Source: an uncultured Prevotella sp.
Lineage (GTDB): Bacteria > Bacteroidota > Bacteroidia > Bacteroidales > Bacteroidaceae
DNA length: 36,737 nucleotides
Assembly: GCA_937874345.1 (NCBI GenBank)
Contig: CALNBT010000218.1
Location: 1-36,737 of the forward strand
Direction: 5' to 3'
In this document: positions 1 to 7,455 of the stretch, one piece after another
How positions within the stretch are numbered: position 1 is the first letter of the stretch
How the letters are laid out: every line of letters begins with the position of its first letter
The notes under the pieces: generated by a model
Database searches by the model: none
The model's input: only the letters and a program-made list of their open reading frames with translations
Told to the model about the DNA's origin: nothing
Translations under genes and position numbers: made by a program

Positions 1-60
1 ATATGGGAATCATACGAAGGTGAAGACGACAATAAAAATATCGTCTCATCAAGCCCTTAG
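1..60 (+). CDS. C-terminal end of an unidentified gene (partial)
   Basis: Frame 1 is open from the window edge to a TAG at 58-60 and encodes 19 residues ending in NKNIVSSSP, with an acidic stretch GEDDN before it. Too little is present to name a family. A 17-bp hairpin 27 bases downstream fits a gene end here. It converges on the amtB operon. It could also be chance open frame. Confidence 0.35.
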   Translation: MWESYEGEDDNKNIVSSSP

Positions 61-86
61 ATTAGAAAGAACTTCATAATAAGTTC

Positions 87-145
87 GAGGGTTTGTTAAA
101 ATATTAGAAGACATTTTTCAGTACTATTTATTTTAACAAACCCTC
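87..145. terminator. Perfect 17-bp inverted repeat, probable bidirectional terminator
   Basis: Arms 87-103 (GAGGGTTTGTTAAAATA) and 129-145 match perfectly with a 25-base loop. The repeat lies between the TAG of the partial + gene and the TAA of amtB on minus, where convergent genes need a shared terminator. Neither side has a long T run (TTCCGTTTTATT on plus), so an mRNA-stabilising 3' stem is an alternative. Confidence 0.6.
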
Positions 146-176
146 TTCCGTTTTATTAATGATCTCAATAATGGAC

Positions 177-1412
177 TTAGTTATAGGCACTCTCTCCGTG
201 TTCATAGACGTCGAGACCTTCTTCTTCAACTCTTGGATCAACGCGCATGCCGATGAGGCGATCGACAATTTTATAGAGGATGAATGTTATCAATCCACTA
301 TAGGCTATTGAAAATACAGTAGCGATAATTTGAATAGTAAGTTGATGCCAGTTGCCATAGATCGCTCCTGCAGCACCTCCGGTAACAGTGCTAGTTGCAA
401 AGATTCCTGTGAGGATTGATCCCACAATGCCACCCATGCCGTGTACGCCAAATGCATCAAGTGAATCGTCGTAGCCCAATTTGCTTTTGACAACTGCAAC
501 CATAATATAACAAACGATACTTGTGATAATTCCGATAGCCAATGCGCCTAATACGTCAACACTTCCTGCAGCCGGGGTGATGGCTACCAATCCGGCAACA
601 GCACCAGTGCAGAAGCCTACAACTGTTGGTTTACCATTATGAATCCAATCGATCATCATCCAAGTAATGGCAGCTGTACTTGCTGCCAAGTGTGTCACCA
701 AGAAAGCGTTAGCATCTAGTCCGTTGGCGGTGAGTCCACTTCCGGCATTAAATCCAAACCATCCTGTCCATAACATTGCCGTGCCGATGAAAACAAATGG
801 AACGTTTTGTGCCGGGATTGGACGTATGGGATCGTAGTCTGTCCGTCTTCCTAATAAGATGGCCATAACAAGTGCTGAAATACCCGCATTGATGTGAACA
901 ACCGTACCTCCTGCAAAGTCGATGGCGCCAATCTGCTGAAGCCACCCACCTCCCCAAACAAAGTGAGCCATAGGATAATAGACCAAAAGCGACCATAGGA
1001 TGGTAAAGAATAAGAAGGCCGTAAATCTGAGTCGTTCGGCAAAGGCTCCGATGATTAAGGCCGGAGTAATTACTGCAAACATACACTGAAACAAAATGAA
1101 AGTCGTTTCGGGTACGCCAACACCTTTCATAATCGAATGAACGCCAACTCCATGAAGGAATGCTTTGTCAAATCCGCCAATGACATTTCCTATGGCCGAT
1201 CCAGAAAATCCTGTGCCAAATACCCAACTGTAACCAATTGCAATCCAAAGAATGCTTCCTACAGCAGTACAAATCAAACTCTGCATCAAAATACTTAATA
1301 AGTTCTTCGACCTTACTAATCCCCCATAAAATAGCGCAAGGGCTGGAATTGTCATTAACATCACCAATATCGTGGCCATCGTGAGCCATGCTGTGTTTCC
1401 TGTATCTAACAT
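177..1412 (-). CDS. amtB: AmtB-type ammonium transporter
   Basis: This 411-residue integral inner-membrane protein belongs to the Amt/Mep/Rh family, which moves ammonium into the cell as a trimer. About eleven hydrophobic segments are visible. The pore histidine pair is present as H173 (VVHINAG) and H324 (FGVHGMGG), and the family signatures AHFVWGGGWL (149-158) and FNAGSG (221-226) are intact. Unlike E. coli AmtB there is no cleavable signal peptide; the protein starts MLDTGNTAW, already next to the first membrane segment. It follows the P-II gene by 54 bases in the usual glnK-amtB order, so it is probably gated by that P-II protein when nitrogen is plentiful. ATG start at 1410-1412. Confidence 0.97.
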   Translation of the reverse strand: MLDTGNTAWLTMATILVMLMTIPALALFYGGLVRSKNLLSILMQSLICTAVGSILWIAIGYSWVFGTGFSGSAIGNVIGGFDKAFLHGVGVHSIMKGVGVPETTFILFQCMFAVITPALIIGAFAERLRFTAFLFFTILWSLLVYYPMAHFVWGGGWLQQIGAIDFAGGTVVHINAGISALVMAILLGRRTDYDPIRPIPAQNVPFVFIGTAMLWTGWFGFNAGSGLTANGLDANAFLVTHLAASTAAITWMMIDWIHNGKPTVVGFCTGAVAGLVAITPAAGSVDVLGALAIGIITSIVCYIMVAVVKSKLGYDDSLDAFGVHGMGGIVGSILTGIFATSTVTGGAAGAIYGNWHQLTIQIIATVFSIAYSGLITFILYKIVDRLIGMRVDPRVEEEGLDVYEHGESAYN

Positions 1413-1466
1413 ATCTTCTTCATTTTTGTTTTTTGTATTGAAGTAAACTGATTTCTTTGAGAAGTT

Positions 1467-1823
1467 CTACTGTTCTAGCTCGGCATTATACAAAGCGATG
1501 TCACCGCGCTCACCAGTTCTAATTCTTACTGTATCTTCTACGGGAATAACAAAGATTCGACCATCTCCAATTTCTCCTGTCTGTGCAGCATTTGTAATGG
1601 CGGCAATCGTTTTTTCAACATTTTTGTCACGTACAACAACATTCAGTAGCATACGCTCAATACTGTTTGTGCTGTACATTACTCCTCGGTAGATACGTTC
1701 TTGGCGCATTTTTCCCTGACCGCGTACTTCATAATAAGAAAACCATTCGATATTTGCGGCCAATAACGCTTCTTTCACATCTTCAAATTTCGTCTTTCGG
1801 ATAATTGCCTCAATCTTTTTCAT
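1467..1823 (-). CDS. glnK: Nitrogen regulatory protein P-II (GlnK/GlnB family)
   Basis: A 118-residue P-II signal protein, which binds ATP/ADP and 2-oxoglutarate and controls nitrogen uptake and assimilation. The T-loop (about 37-55) contains YRGVMY with Tyr50 at the place of the uridylylated Tyr51 of enterobacteria. The B-loop TGEIGDGRIF (82-91) and the C-loop RIRTGERGD (100-108) are intact. The frame is open further upstream to 1925, but family alignment and the promoter at 1881-1888, which lies inside that extension, point to the ATG at 1821-1823 (MKKIEAIIRK). Adjacency to amtB favours the GlnK role of blocking the transporter through the T-loop. Confidence 0.95.
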   Translation of the reverse strand: MKKIEAIIRKTKFEDVKEALLAANIEWFSYYEVRGQGKMRQERIYRGVMYSTNSIERMLLNVVVRDKNVEKTIAAITNAAQTGEIGDGRIFVIPVEDTVRIRTGERGDIALYNAELEQ

Positions 1824-1880
1824 AATACTCAAATTTAATAAAAATCTCTCTTTATCTATCTTTTTGTTATATAATTGCTG

Positions 1881-1888
1881 CAAAGTTA
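1881..1888 (-). promoter_or_regulatory. -7 element TAACTTTG of the P-II/amtB operon
   Basis: Read on minus, the sequence is TAACTTTG, a match to the Bacteroidota -7 consensus TAnnTTTG, 57 bases upstream of the P-II ATG. I see no clear -33 TTTG at the right spacing. No sigma-54 -24/-12 pair is apparent nearby. Confidence 0.5.
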
Positions 1889-1941
1889 GCTCATTGTGAC
1901 ATATAATAGTCTGAATCGATGACATAATGTAGTGTCTTTCT

Positions 1942-2279
1942 TTGCGCGACTACAATATGATACGGTATCTATATGTTTTGCTTACAATTCGATACTTAAA
2001 TTATATTAATACATGTCAAATTGTTAGTAACCAAGAATTCATCTTGATTAATTATTATTTGTTGATTCTGTCTTTTTGGTGTAAATATGGTTTTAAATAC
2101 ATACAAAAAGTAAGCTATGTTTTAAAAATAACGCCAATATGTCATTTGTGTTATTCGCTTCGATTCAACTATTTCTATATCTTTGTATATATATTTGTCC
2201 AAAAATAGTGATGTTGACAGTCCGTACGATTATGACCGTTTGCTATCAAAACCTCATGCTATTTTTCAAAATTGGCGTG
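1942..2279. other. AT-rich intergenic stretch without a credible gene
   Basis: A plus-strand frame from 1942 to 2208 is open but its product is a low-complexity run of I, Y, L and F with no recognisable motif, as expected for AT-rich noncoding DNA. A -7-like TATCTTTG stands at 2178-2185 on plus, pointing at the insertion-sequence remnant; no -33 is placed correctly. Confidence 0.5.
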
Positions 2280-2315
2280 TACTAAATAAGTTGACACATT
2301 TAAAAATTCATTTGC

Positions 2316-2687
2316 ATGAAAAAGAAAGCAGTGCCACCGTATACGGATATCGACCGTTTATCGTTATTAAAGCGTTATTTTTAAAGTGGCCAGACGAAAG
2401 CCTCCTATAGTCTCAGCCATGGTTTCACGGCCAGCACCCTGAACCAATGGCTTGATCGCTATGGCGTATCCGACCTGTCCACCCTGTCCCCCATCATCAA
2501 GACCTTCAATATGCCCGGTAAAGAAGAAGAACTCCAGGAAGCGCTTCGCCTGCTGCGTCAGGAAAACAAGCGTCTGGAGAAAGAATTGTGTCAGTCTAAG
2601 TTCCGCAACGAGGCCCTGGATCTTCTGGTGGACCTTGCCGAGTCAACCTACAAGATTCCCATCCGAAAAAAATCAGATGCCAAGTAA
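2316..2687 (+). pseudogene. IS3-family OrfA with premature stop
   Basis: The frame starts at ATG 2316 (MKKKAVPPYTDIDRLSLLKRYF), meets TAA at 2382-2384, then stays open in the same frame to TAA at 2685-2687. The second part carries a helix-turn-helix-like segment (SHGFTASTLNQWLDRYG) and a leucine-zipper-like coiled coil (EEELQEALRLLRQENKRLEK), as in IS3 OrfA proteins, which bind the element ends. The TAA is the only lesion seen, consistent with a single sense-to-stop change. A run of seven A at 2666-2672 near the end is a typical -1 slippage site for making the OrfAB transposase. Confidence 0.75.
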
Positions 2688-3127
2688 TCCGTACCTTGTC
2701 TCAGCAGGAAGGTAGCCACACCGTCTCCTTCCTCTGTGATTGTCTTGGCATCAGCAGACAAGGTTATTACCGTCATCAGGACACCTACTCTGAGCTCGAC
2801 GTGCTCCGTACCGGTATTATTCTGTATTGCCACCGGGTCCGTGAGAACCTGTTTCCCCGTGCGGGAATGCGCGAGTTGTACGCGCTCTGCGTGCAGCGCT
2901 TCGGCCGTAAGATGACCATCGGCCGTGACCAGTGCTTCGATGTGTTCCGTTCCAACGGACTGGTGATGCGCAGTCGCAGACGTCTCCGCACAACGGATTC
3001 GCGTCATGCTTTCCACATCTATTCCGACCTGCTCAACACCAACCCCAGGCTTGTTCCGCAACGATGGGGCCTTAGGTGTTTTTCATGGTATCAGCAGACA
3101 ATAAATGAAAAATATCACAGCCATTGA
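2672..3127 (+). pseudogene. IS3-family OrfB transposase, truncated before the DDE domain
   Basis: In the -1 frame relative to OrfA, and contiguous with it across the A7 run at 2666-2672, the frame reads SFLCDCLGISRQGYYRH, GMRELYALC and RSRRRLRTTDSRHAFH. This is the N-terminal helix-turn-helix region (HTH_21 type) of IS3 OrfB. Homology ends near 3060 at NTNPRLVPQ; in intact relatives the rve/DDE catalytic core would follow. The last roughly 20 residues before TGA 3125-3127 look unrelated, so an internal deletion has joined orfB to right-end sequence. The product would have no transposase activity. Confidence 0.75.
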
Positions 3128-3148
3128 AACAAAAGTTATACTTTTGTT
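3128..3148. repeat. 9-bp perfect hairpin at the end of truncated orfB
   Basis: Arms AACAAAAGT (3128-3136) and ACTTTTGTT (3140-3148) flank a three-base TAT loop directly after the orfB TGA. There is no following T run, so a terminator role is uncertain. Confidence 0.45.
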
Positions 3149-3159
3149 GAACAGATGAA

Positions 3160-3301
3160 TGTAAACTGAAACAGGATGAAAAAGTAAAGAGTGTCAACTG
3201 TTTCAGGAATAAGAACAAAACTTGTAAACCGCTTTAGGACAAACTTAGTAATGTGTAAAGTAATGTAGGATTAATCAACTAAAGTGCAAAAGAACCACTA
3301 A
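3160..3301 (+). repeat. Degenerate 31-32-base periodic motif at the right end of the IS remnant
   Basis: A 17-base motif of the form TGTMAACYG-N4-YAGGA recurs at 3160, 3192, 3223 and more weakly 3254; a poor match follows at 3285. The steps are 32, 31, 31 and 31 bases. The copy at 3192-3208 is the predicted right inverted end of the IS3-like element. The copies at 3192 and 3223 share 13 of 17 positions. They may be repeated transposase-binding ends, or remains of several nested insertions. Confidence 0.5.
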
Positions 3302-3336
3302 ATCCAGGATACGGCATACATCATTTTTTAGAAAAT

Positions 3337-3446
3337 GTTGATTCGAATCAAAGTCATTGAGATTGCGCAACAATATGACTGACTTTGAGTGGCAAAATGC
3401 ACGGAATTGCAGGGCAGCTTCAATGACTTTGTTGATGTACATAAAA
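3337..3446 (+). repeat. 22-base-period degenerate repeat array 1 (5 units)
   Basis: Five consecutive 22-base units begin at 3337, 3359, 3381, 3403 and 3425. In a common frame, TTG falls at unit positions 5-7 in four of them and CAA or CAG at positions 13-15 in four; the best units are 3359 (ATTGCGCAACAATAT) and 3403 (ATTGCAGGGCAG). The same phase and core recur in three other gaps of this window (12185, 21959, 31591). The period is not a multiple of three, so this is not a coding repeat. Function unknown. Confidence 0.5.
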
Positions 3447-3510
3447 ACGAATGACGCTCTGGTATTCTATGATGTAGAACTATTCACGCCAATTATGCAT
3501 ATAATACTGA

Positions 3511-3536
3511 AAGGGAGACTGTTAATAGTCTCCCTT
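3511..3536. terminator. Terminator hairpin of the thiE-like/prs/tlpA operon
   Basis: A perfect 10-bp stem AAGGGAGACT / AGTCTCCCTT (3511-3520, 3527-3536) with a six-base loop lies 50 bases past the tlpA stop on minus. There is no strong T tract. It is symmetrical and could act in both directions. Confidence 0.65.
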
Positions 3537-3586
3537 CCAGTAGTTTATCTGACCTTGTTTAATTAAAACTTTGTCTGAATTTTGGA

Positions 3587-4120
3587 TTATTGAAGTTTGC
3601 TTGCAACGAATGCAGACAGCTCTTCGCCTCTTAAACCTTGCGCTAAGATGGTGCCTTTACTGTCAACGACAACCGTATGAGGGATTGATTGAACACCAAA
3701 CAACTGTGCCGCTTGATTTTGCCATCCCTGTAAATCAGAGATTTGTGTCCACTTCATTCCAAGTTTACCAACAGCTTCTTTCCATGACGCTTCATCCTCA
3801 TCGAGCGATATTCCAACGATACCTAAACCTTTGGCGTGGTAATCGTTGTACATGGTAACCATGTTTGGAGCTTCGCGTAGACAGGGACCACACCAGCTGG
3901 CCCAGAAATCCAAAACCGTTATCTTGTTCTTGGCTATCTCATCTTTGATGGAAATTGGGCTTCCTCCAATACTGTTCATCCTGAAATCTGGAAGAACATT
4001 AGCGTTAGCTTGGTTTTCAACCTTTTCCTTTGCAGGCTGTTTCGTCTCTTTTTTTGATTGGCAGCCCGCCATCATGATACCACCTAATGCAAGGATAATG
4101 GATAGTCGGATCAGTTTCAT
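3587..4120 (-). CDS. TlpA-like thioredoxin-fold lipoprotein
   Basis: A 177-residue thiol-disulfide oxidoreductase of the TlpA/ResA type, probably facing the periplasm. The signal peptide ends in a lipobox with Cys20 (IMMAGCQSKK). After a lysine-rich linker comes the thioredoxin fold with WCGPC (76-80, redox Cys77 and Cys80) and the cis-proline loop at SIPHT (Pro147). The frame is open upstream to 4204, but that stretch overlaps prs and lacks a signal peptide, so the ATG at 4118-4120 is the start. It sits 10 bases after the prs stop and ends the operon. It likely keeps exported or cytochrome-type cysteines reduced; the substrate is not shown by the sequence. Confidence 0.9.
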   Translation of the reverse strand: MKLIRLSIILALGGIMMAGCQSKKETKQPAKEKVENQANANVLPDFRMNSIGGSPISIKDEIAKNKITVLDFWASWCGPCLREAPNMVTMYNDYHAKGLGIVGISLDEDEASWKEAVGKLGMKWTQISDLQGWQNQAAQLFGVQSIPHTVVVDSKGTILAQGLRGEELSAFVASKLQ

Positions 4121-4130
4121 GCTAGTGCTA

Positions 4131-5069
4131 TTAAATAAGATACTGAGAAGAAATACTCTCGTTGTTGATGACTCTTCTGATGGTCTCTGCAAACATATCC
4201 GCAACAGAAAGCTGTTTTACTTTCGAACTCCTGTTGGTGTATGGGATAGAATCGGTGAAAACAAGTTCTTCAATGGATGAATCCTGTATACGATCAGAGG
4301 CAGGTCCGCTCATGACACAGTGTGTTGCCATCGCTCTAACACTGATAGCACCTTCTTTCTTCATGACGTCAGCAGCTTTTGCGATGGTGCCGGCGGTATC
4401 AACCATGTCGTCAATGAGGATGACATTCTTGTTTTTTACATCTCCGATAATCTGCATGCTTTCAATGACATTGGCTCTTGCGCGAGTCTTATTGCAAAGT
4501 ACCAATGGACATCCAAGATATTTTGCATAAGTATTCGCACGCTTTGAACCGCCTACATCGGGAGAAGCAATCACCAAATTGTCAAGATTCAAACTCTGCA
4601 GGTAGGGTAGAAATACCCCTGATGCATACAGATGGTCAACTGGAACATTGAAGAATCCCTGGATTTGATCTGCATGCAAGTCCATTGTAATCAATCGGTC
4701 GATGCCTGCACAGCTGAGCATGTCGGCCACAAGTTTGGCACCGATACTAACACGAGGTTTGTCTTTACGGTCTTGTCGTGCCCAACCAAAATAGGGAATT
4801 ACAGCGATGATGTGTCTTGCAGACGCGCGCTTCGCAGCGTCAATCATCAATAAAAGTTCCATCAGGTTGTCAGAATTCGGGAATGTACTCTGTACAAGAA
4901 ACACATTCTTCCCACGAATGGATTCTTCATATGAAACAGCAAATTCACCATCAGAGAATTTTGTAACTACGAGATTTCCCAATGGACAATTCAAACTTGC
5001 ACAGATTTTTTCTGCCAAGTATCTCGTTTTCGTTCCAGAAAACACCAAAAAAGAGTTATTGTCACTCAT
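4131..5069 (-). CDS. prs: Ribose-phosphate pyrophosphokinase (PRPP synthetase)
   Basis: A cytosolic enzyme of 312 residues that makes PRPP from ribose 5-phosphate and ATP for nucleotide, histidine, tryptophan and NAD synthesis. Visible landmarks are the ATP-loop region PYFGWARQDRK (92-102), the metal-binding MDLHADQ (129-135), and the PRPP signature VILIDDMVDTAGTI (216-229). Length matches the family. It lies 60 bases after the thiE-like gene and 10 before tlpA, all on minus. Within this window its product is the substrate of nadC and relevant to thiamine and nucleotide routes. No separate promoter was found in the 60-base gap. Confidence 0.97.
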   Translation of the reverse strand: MSDNNSFLVFSGTKTRYLAEKICASLNCPLGNLVVTKFSDGEFAVSYEESIRGKNVFLVQSTFPNSDNLMELLLMIDAAKRASARHIIAVIPYFGWARQDRKDKPRVSIGAKLVADMLSCAGIDRLITMDLHADQIQGFFNVPVDHLYASGVFLPYLQSLNLDNLVIASPDVGGSKRANTYAKYLGCPLVLCNKTRARANVIESMQIIGDVKNKNVILIDDMVDTAGTIAKAADVMKKEGAISVRAMATHCVMSGPASDRIQDSSIEELVFTDSIPYTNRSSKVKQLSVADMFAETIRRVINNESISSQYLI

Positions 5070-5129
5070 TTCTTATTGTATTAATAATAATTTATTGTCT
5101 TTTAAAAGAATCGTATAACTAGTTGATAT

Positions 5130-5738
5130 TCATCCGGTCGCTTTTTTGAGTCGTTCAAAATGCGTCAACACCTTTTTGAAATCTGACTCAGCATAAATGT
5201 CAAATCGCTCCCATAGGTCCCCGCATACGACGACTCCACCAAATCCCAAGTCTTTAGCGATCTTGATATTGTTGACTCCCATGCCCCCCATCGCATACAC
5301 GTGGCGGTCGATGAGCCCCGAACGGGCAGCTTCTTCCAATTGTTCTTTCGTAAAAGAAGATTTTTCTCCCTTATATTCTATGCTGTCAAAAATATTATGA
5401 AGTATCACATAATTTGCCTTTTTCTTTAGGTTTTTCAACATGTTGAGATCCGTGCAGCTTCGGGTGATAACACCTTTGTATCCTTCAGGGGACATGTCCG
5501 ATGCGTTATTCAGATGAACGCCGGCCAGTTTATATTCGTTTATGAGGGATAAATTTTCGTGAAGGATTATTTTCGAAAGAAAATTACTGGGAATCAAAGA
5601 AAGCAATCTTTCTGAATAAAGCTGTGAAGAGCCTACCTTGTGTAAGTGCAAGTTATCCATACCTACTTCAAAGAGAGCAGTAAGTATTTTGTCTTCTTCC
5701 ACGAAAAACGTGGACTTTGTCATGATAGCAAGCTTCAT
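5130..5738 (-). CDS. Thiamine phosphate synthase-like (ThiE/TenI family) protein
   Basis: A TIM-barrel protein of 202 residues. The pattern MKLAIMTKSTFFVEEDKIL, then LHLHKVG, GVHLNN and the C-terminal glycine-rich phosphate loops AMGGMGVNNI and FGGVVVCGDLW match ThiE/TenI relatives. The ThiE pyrophosphate-binding residues are not all obvious: the usual HLRKP is LHLHKVG and HLGQxD is HLNNASD. A TenI-like or altered role is therefore possible and the symbol is withheld. The frame reaches TTG 5762, but that codon overlaps the -7 box TACATTTG (5760-5767), so the start must be further in: ATG 5744 or, by family length, ATG 5738. First gene of the operon with prs and tlpA. Confidence 0.8.
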   Translation of the reverse strand: MKLAIMTKSTFFVEEDKILTALFEVGMDNLHLHKVGSSQLYSERLLSLIPSNFLSKIILHENLSLINEYKLAGVHLNNASDMSPEGYKGVITRSCTDLNMLKNLKKKANYVILHNIFDSIEYKGEKSSFTKEQLEEAARSGLIDRHVYAMGGMGVNNIKIAKDLGFGGVVVCGDLWERFDIYAESDFKKVLTHFERLKKATG

Positions 5739-5759
5739 CACCATATTTGATTTCGGTTG

Positions 5760-5767
5760 CAAATGTA
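5760..5767 (-). promoter_or_regulatory. -7 element TACATTTG of the thiE-like/prs/tlpA operon
   Basis: On minus this reads TACATTTG, a full TAnnTTTG match, 22 bases upstream of the chosen ATG. Transcription would begin near 5753, giving a leader of only about 10-16 bases. It rules out the TTG start at 5762. Confidence 0.55.
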
Positions 5768-5783
5768 TGAAAATTCTAGCACA

Positions 5784-5818
5784 TTTGCAATCATATCTAA
5801 AATAAAAAGCTATCTTTG
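5784..5818 (+). promoter_or_regulatory. Promoter of nspC
   Basis: TATCTTTG at 5811-5818 matches the -7 consensus. A TTTG at 5784-5787 could be the -33 element, though the 23-base spacing is a little long. The predicted leader to the nspC ATG is about 18 bases. It is divergent from the thiE-like promoter, 45 bases away. Confidence 0.5.
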
Positions 5819-5841
5819 TGCTTTATTTGACAAAATGAAAC

Positions 5842-7014
5842 ATGAAAGTTGATGTTCAAAGTTACCAGGAAGTAAAGCGTCCTATATATATTTTAGAAGA
5901 AACCTTACTTCGTAGAAATTTAGAATTTATCAAAGAAGTTGCCAAACGTGCAAACGTAGATATTATCTTGGCTTTTAAGGCTTATGCACTTTGGAAAACT
6001 TTTCCTATATTTCGAGAATATATATCTTCCACAACGGCCAGTTCTTTGTTTGAGGCTAAGTTGGGTTATGAGAAATTTGGGGCATTGACACATACCTATT
6101 CTCCGGCCTATACTCCAGAAGAGATTGATCAGATTGCTGAATGCTCAAGTCATTTAACGTTTAATTCTCTGACTCAGTTTAATCAATTTCATGACCAGGT
6201 GCATGCAAATCACCCAAATGTGCAGATGGGATTGCGTATCAATCCAGAATATTCGGAGATAGAAACCGATTTGTACAATCCATGTGCTCCAGGTACAAGG
6301 TTTGGCGTTACTGCCGATAAATTGTCAGAAAGACTACCAGCAGATATCACTGGTTTCCATTGTCATTGTCACTGTGAAAGTGGGTCTGATGTGTTTCAAC
6401 GATCATTATCTCATATAGAAGAGAAATTTTCAAAGTGGTTTGATCAGATACAATGGATCAATTTTGGAGGCGGTCATTTGATGACTCGAGCAGATTATGA
6501 TGTAGAACTGTTGATTCATATCCTAAATGAATTCCATTCCAGGTATCCGCATTTGAAAATCATCCTCGAACCTGGAAGCGCTTTCCTTTGGCAAACAGGT
6601 CCTTTGCTTTCTCAAATTGTTGATATCGTTGAAGATCATCATATCAAGACTGCAATATTGAATATCAGTTTTACCTGTCATATGCCCGATTGTCTTGAAA
6701 TGCCCTATATGCCCAAGGTTAGATTTGCAAGGGCAATAGAAGACCAACACATGGAATCTTCATCTGGAGAATATATTTACAGGTTAGGAGGAAATTCATG
6801 TTTAAGCGGTGATTTTATGGGAAATTGGGAATTTGATCACGAGCTACAAGTTGGAGAAAATATGATCTTCGAAGATATGTTACATTATACAACAGTAAAG
6901 ACGAATATGTTCAATGGTATTTCTCATCCTGCCATCGGATTATTGCATAGGGATGGAGAATTGGAAATATTGAAGGAATTTACTTTTGAAGACTATCTAA
7001 ACAGGATGGATTGA
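5842..7014 (+). CDS. nspC: Carboxynorspermidine/carboxyspermidine decarboxylase
   Basis: A 390-residue PLP-dependent enzyme of the alanine-racemase-like fold III group. It performs the last step of the aspartate-semialdehyde polyamine route, decarboxylating carboxyspermidine or carboxynorspermidine. Lys46 in ILAFKAYAL is the expected PLP Schiff-base lysine. Also visible are the HCHCHCESG segment (about 172-180), the phosphate-binding NFGGGH (about 207-212), EPGSAF (about 243) and the dimer-interface CLSGD (about 318). An upstream ATG at 5835 runs into TGA after five codons, so 5842 is the start. The carboxyspermidine dehydrogenase partner is not in the window. Monocistronic. Confidence 0.95.
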   Translation: MKVDVQSYQEVKRPIYILEETLLRRNLEFIKEVAKRANVDIILAFKAYALWKTFPIFREYISSTTASSLFEAKLGYEKFGALTHTYSPAYTPEEIDQIAECSSHLTFNSLTQFNQFHDQVHANHPNVQMGLRINPEYSEIETDLYNPCAPGTRFGVTADKLSERLPADITGFHCHCHCESGSDVFQRSLSHIEEKFSKWFDQIQWINFGGGHLMTRADYDVELLIHILNEFHSRYPHLKIILEPGSAFLWQTGPLLSQIVDIVEDHHIKTAILNISFTCHMPDCLEMPYMPKVRFARAIEDQHMESSSGEYIYRLGGNSCLSGDFMGNWEFDHELQVGENMIFEDMLHYTTVKTNMFNGISHPAIGLLHRDGELEILKEFTFEDYLNRMD

Positions 7015-7053
7015 CACAAAATTGTCAATGAAAAGAAAAAAACAAAGGTTTTA

Positions 7054-7084
7054 TTTGTAGAAAAAGAAAAATATATTACCTTTG
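7054..7084 (+). promoter_or_regulatory. Promoter of the tRNA cluster
   Basis: TTTG at 7054-7057, a 19-base spacer, and TACCTTTG at 7077-7084 form a near-perfect Bacteroidota sigma-A promoter 36 bases before the first tRNA. Confidence 0.8.
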
Positions 7085-7120
7085 CACAGCATTTAGAGAA
7101 GTGCCCCATAAAGGGTAAAT

Positions 7121-7193
7121 GCGGCAATAGCTCAGTTGGTAGAGCGCGACCTTGCCAAGGTCGAGGTCGCGGGTTCGAGCCCCGTTTGCCGCT
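7121..7193 (+). tRNA. tRNA-Gly(GCC), copy 1
   Basis: A 73-base cloverleaf: acceptor GCGGCAA pairs with TTGCCGC, anticodon stem CGACC/GGTCG encloses loop TTGCCAA with GCC at 7154-7156, and the T loop is GGTTCGAGC. CCA is not encoded. The same sequence recurs exactly at 7456-7528. Confidence 0.97.
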
Positions 7194-7240
7194 CAACATT
7201 TTGAATAAATTAACCAAAAGAGATTTTTACTCTTGAATAT

Positions 7241-7322
7241 GCCCAGGTGGCGGAATTGGTAGACGCGCACGTTTCAGGTGCGTGTGTCTTACGACATGCA
7301 GGTTCGAGTCCTGTTCTGGGCA
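7241..7322 (+). tRNA. tRNA-Leu(CAG)
   Basis: An 82-base class II tRNA with acceptor GCCCAGG paired to TCTGGGC (one G-T), anticodon stem CACGT/GCGTG, and loop TTCAGGT with CAG at 7275-7277. It has a variable arm (about TGTCTTACGACA) and the T loop GGTTCGAGTCC. CCA is not encoded. Confidence 0.95.
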
Positions 7323-7349
7323 CAAATTTATTCAAAATGGCATTTAGTT

Positions 7350-7433
7350 GGAGAGGTGGCGGAATTGGTAGACGCGCTACTTTGAGGTGGTAGTGAAAAT
7401 TGCTTCGTGGGAGTTCGAGTCTCCTCCTCTTCA
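7350..7433 (+). tRNA. tRNA-Leu(GAG)
   Basis: An 84-base class II tRNA. Acceptor GGAGAGG pairs with CCTCTTC (one G-T); anticodon stem CTACT/GGTAG holds loop TTGAGGT with GAG at 7384-7386. A long variable arm and T loop GAGTTCGAGTC are present. CCA is not encoded. Confidence 0.95.
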
Positions 7434-7455
7434 CTATTTTATATTTATTTGCTGT

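Larger units (their letters stand above)
2280..3208 (+). mobile_element. Decayed IS3-family insertion sequence
   Basis: The element is bounded by imperfect 19-base inverted ends at 2280-2298 and 3190-3208 (14 of 19 positions match, with a shared GTTGACAC core). Inside are an orfA with an in-frame stop and an orfB in the -1 frame, the standard IS3 arrangement. OrfB stops before its DDE catalytic domain, so the copy has lost internal sequence and cannot move itself. I could not see a convincing target-site duplication. Its GC content is visibly higher than that of the flanks. The outer limits are my inference from the inverted ends. Confidence 0.7.

Noticed and set aside
1824..1960. Sigma-54 promoter for the P-II/amtB operon
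   Set aside because: No GG/GC -24/-12 pair on minus; a sigma-A type -7 box TAACTTTG is present instead.
1942..2208. 88-residue plus-strand frame
   Set aside because: Low-complexity I/Y/L/F composition in AT-rich DNA, no motif and no supporting signals.
3571..3858. 95-residue plus-strand frame opposite tlpA
   Set aside because: It is antisense to the WCGPC-containing TlpA gene, which is clearly real.
7010..7029. Terminator for nspC (ATTGACA / TGTCAAT)
   Set aside because: Only a 7-bp AT-rich stem overlapping the stop codon with no T run; too weak to call.
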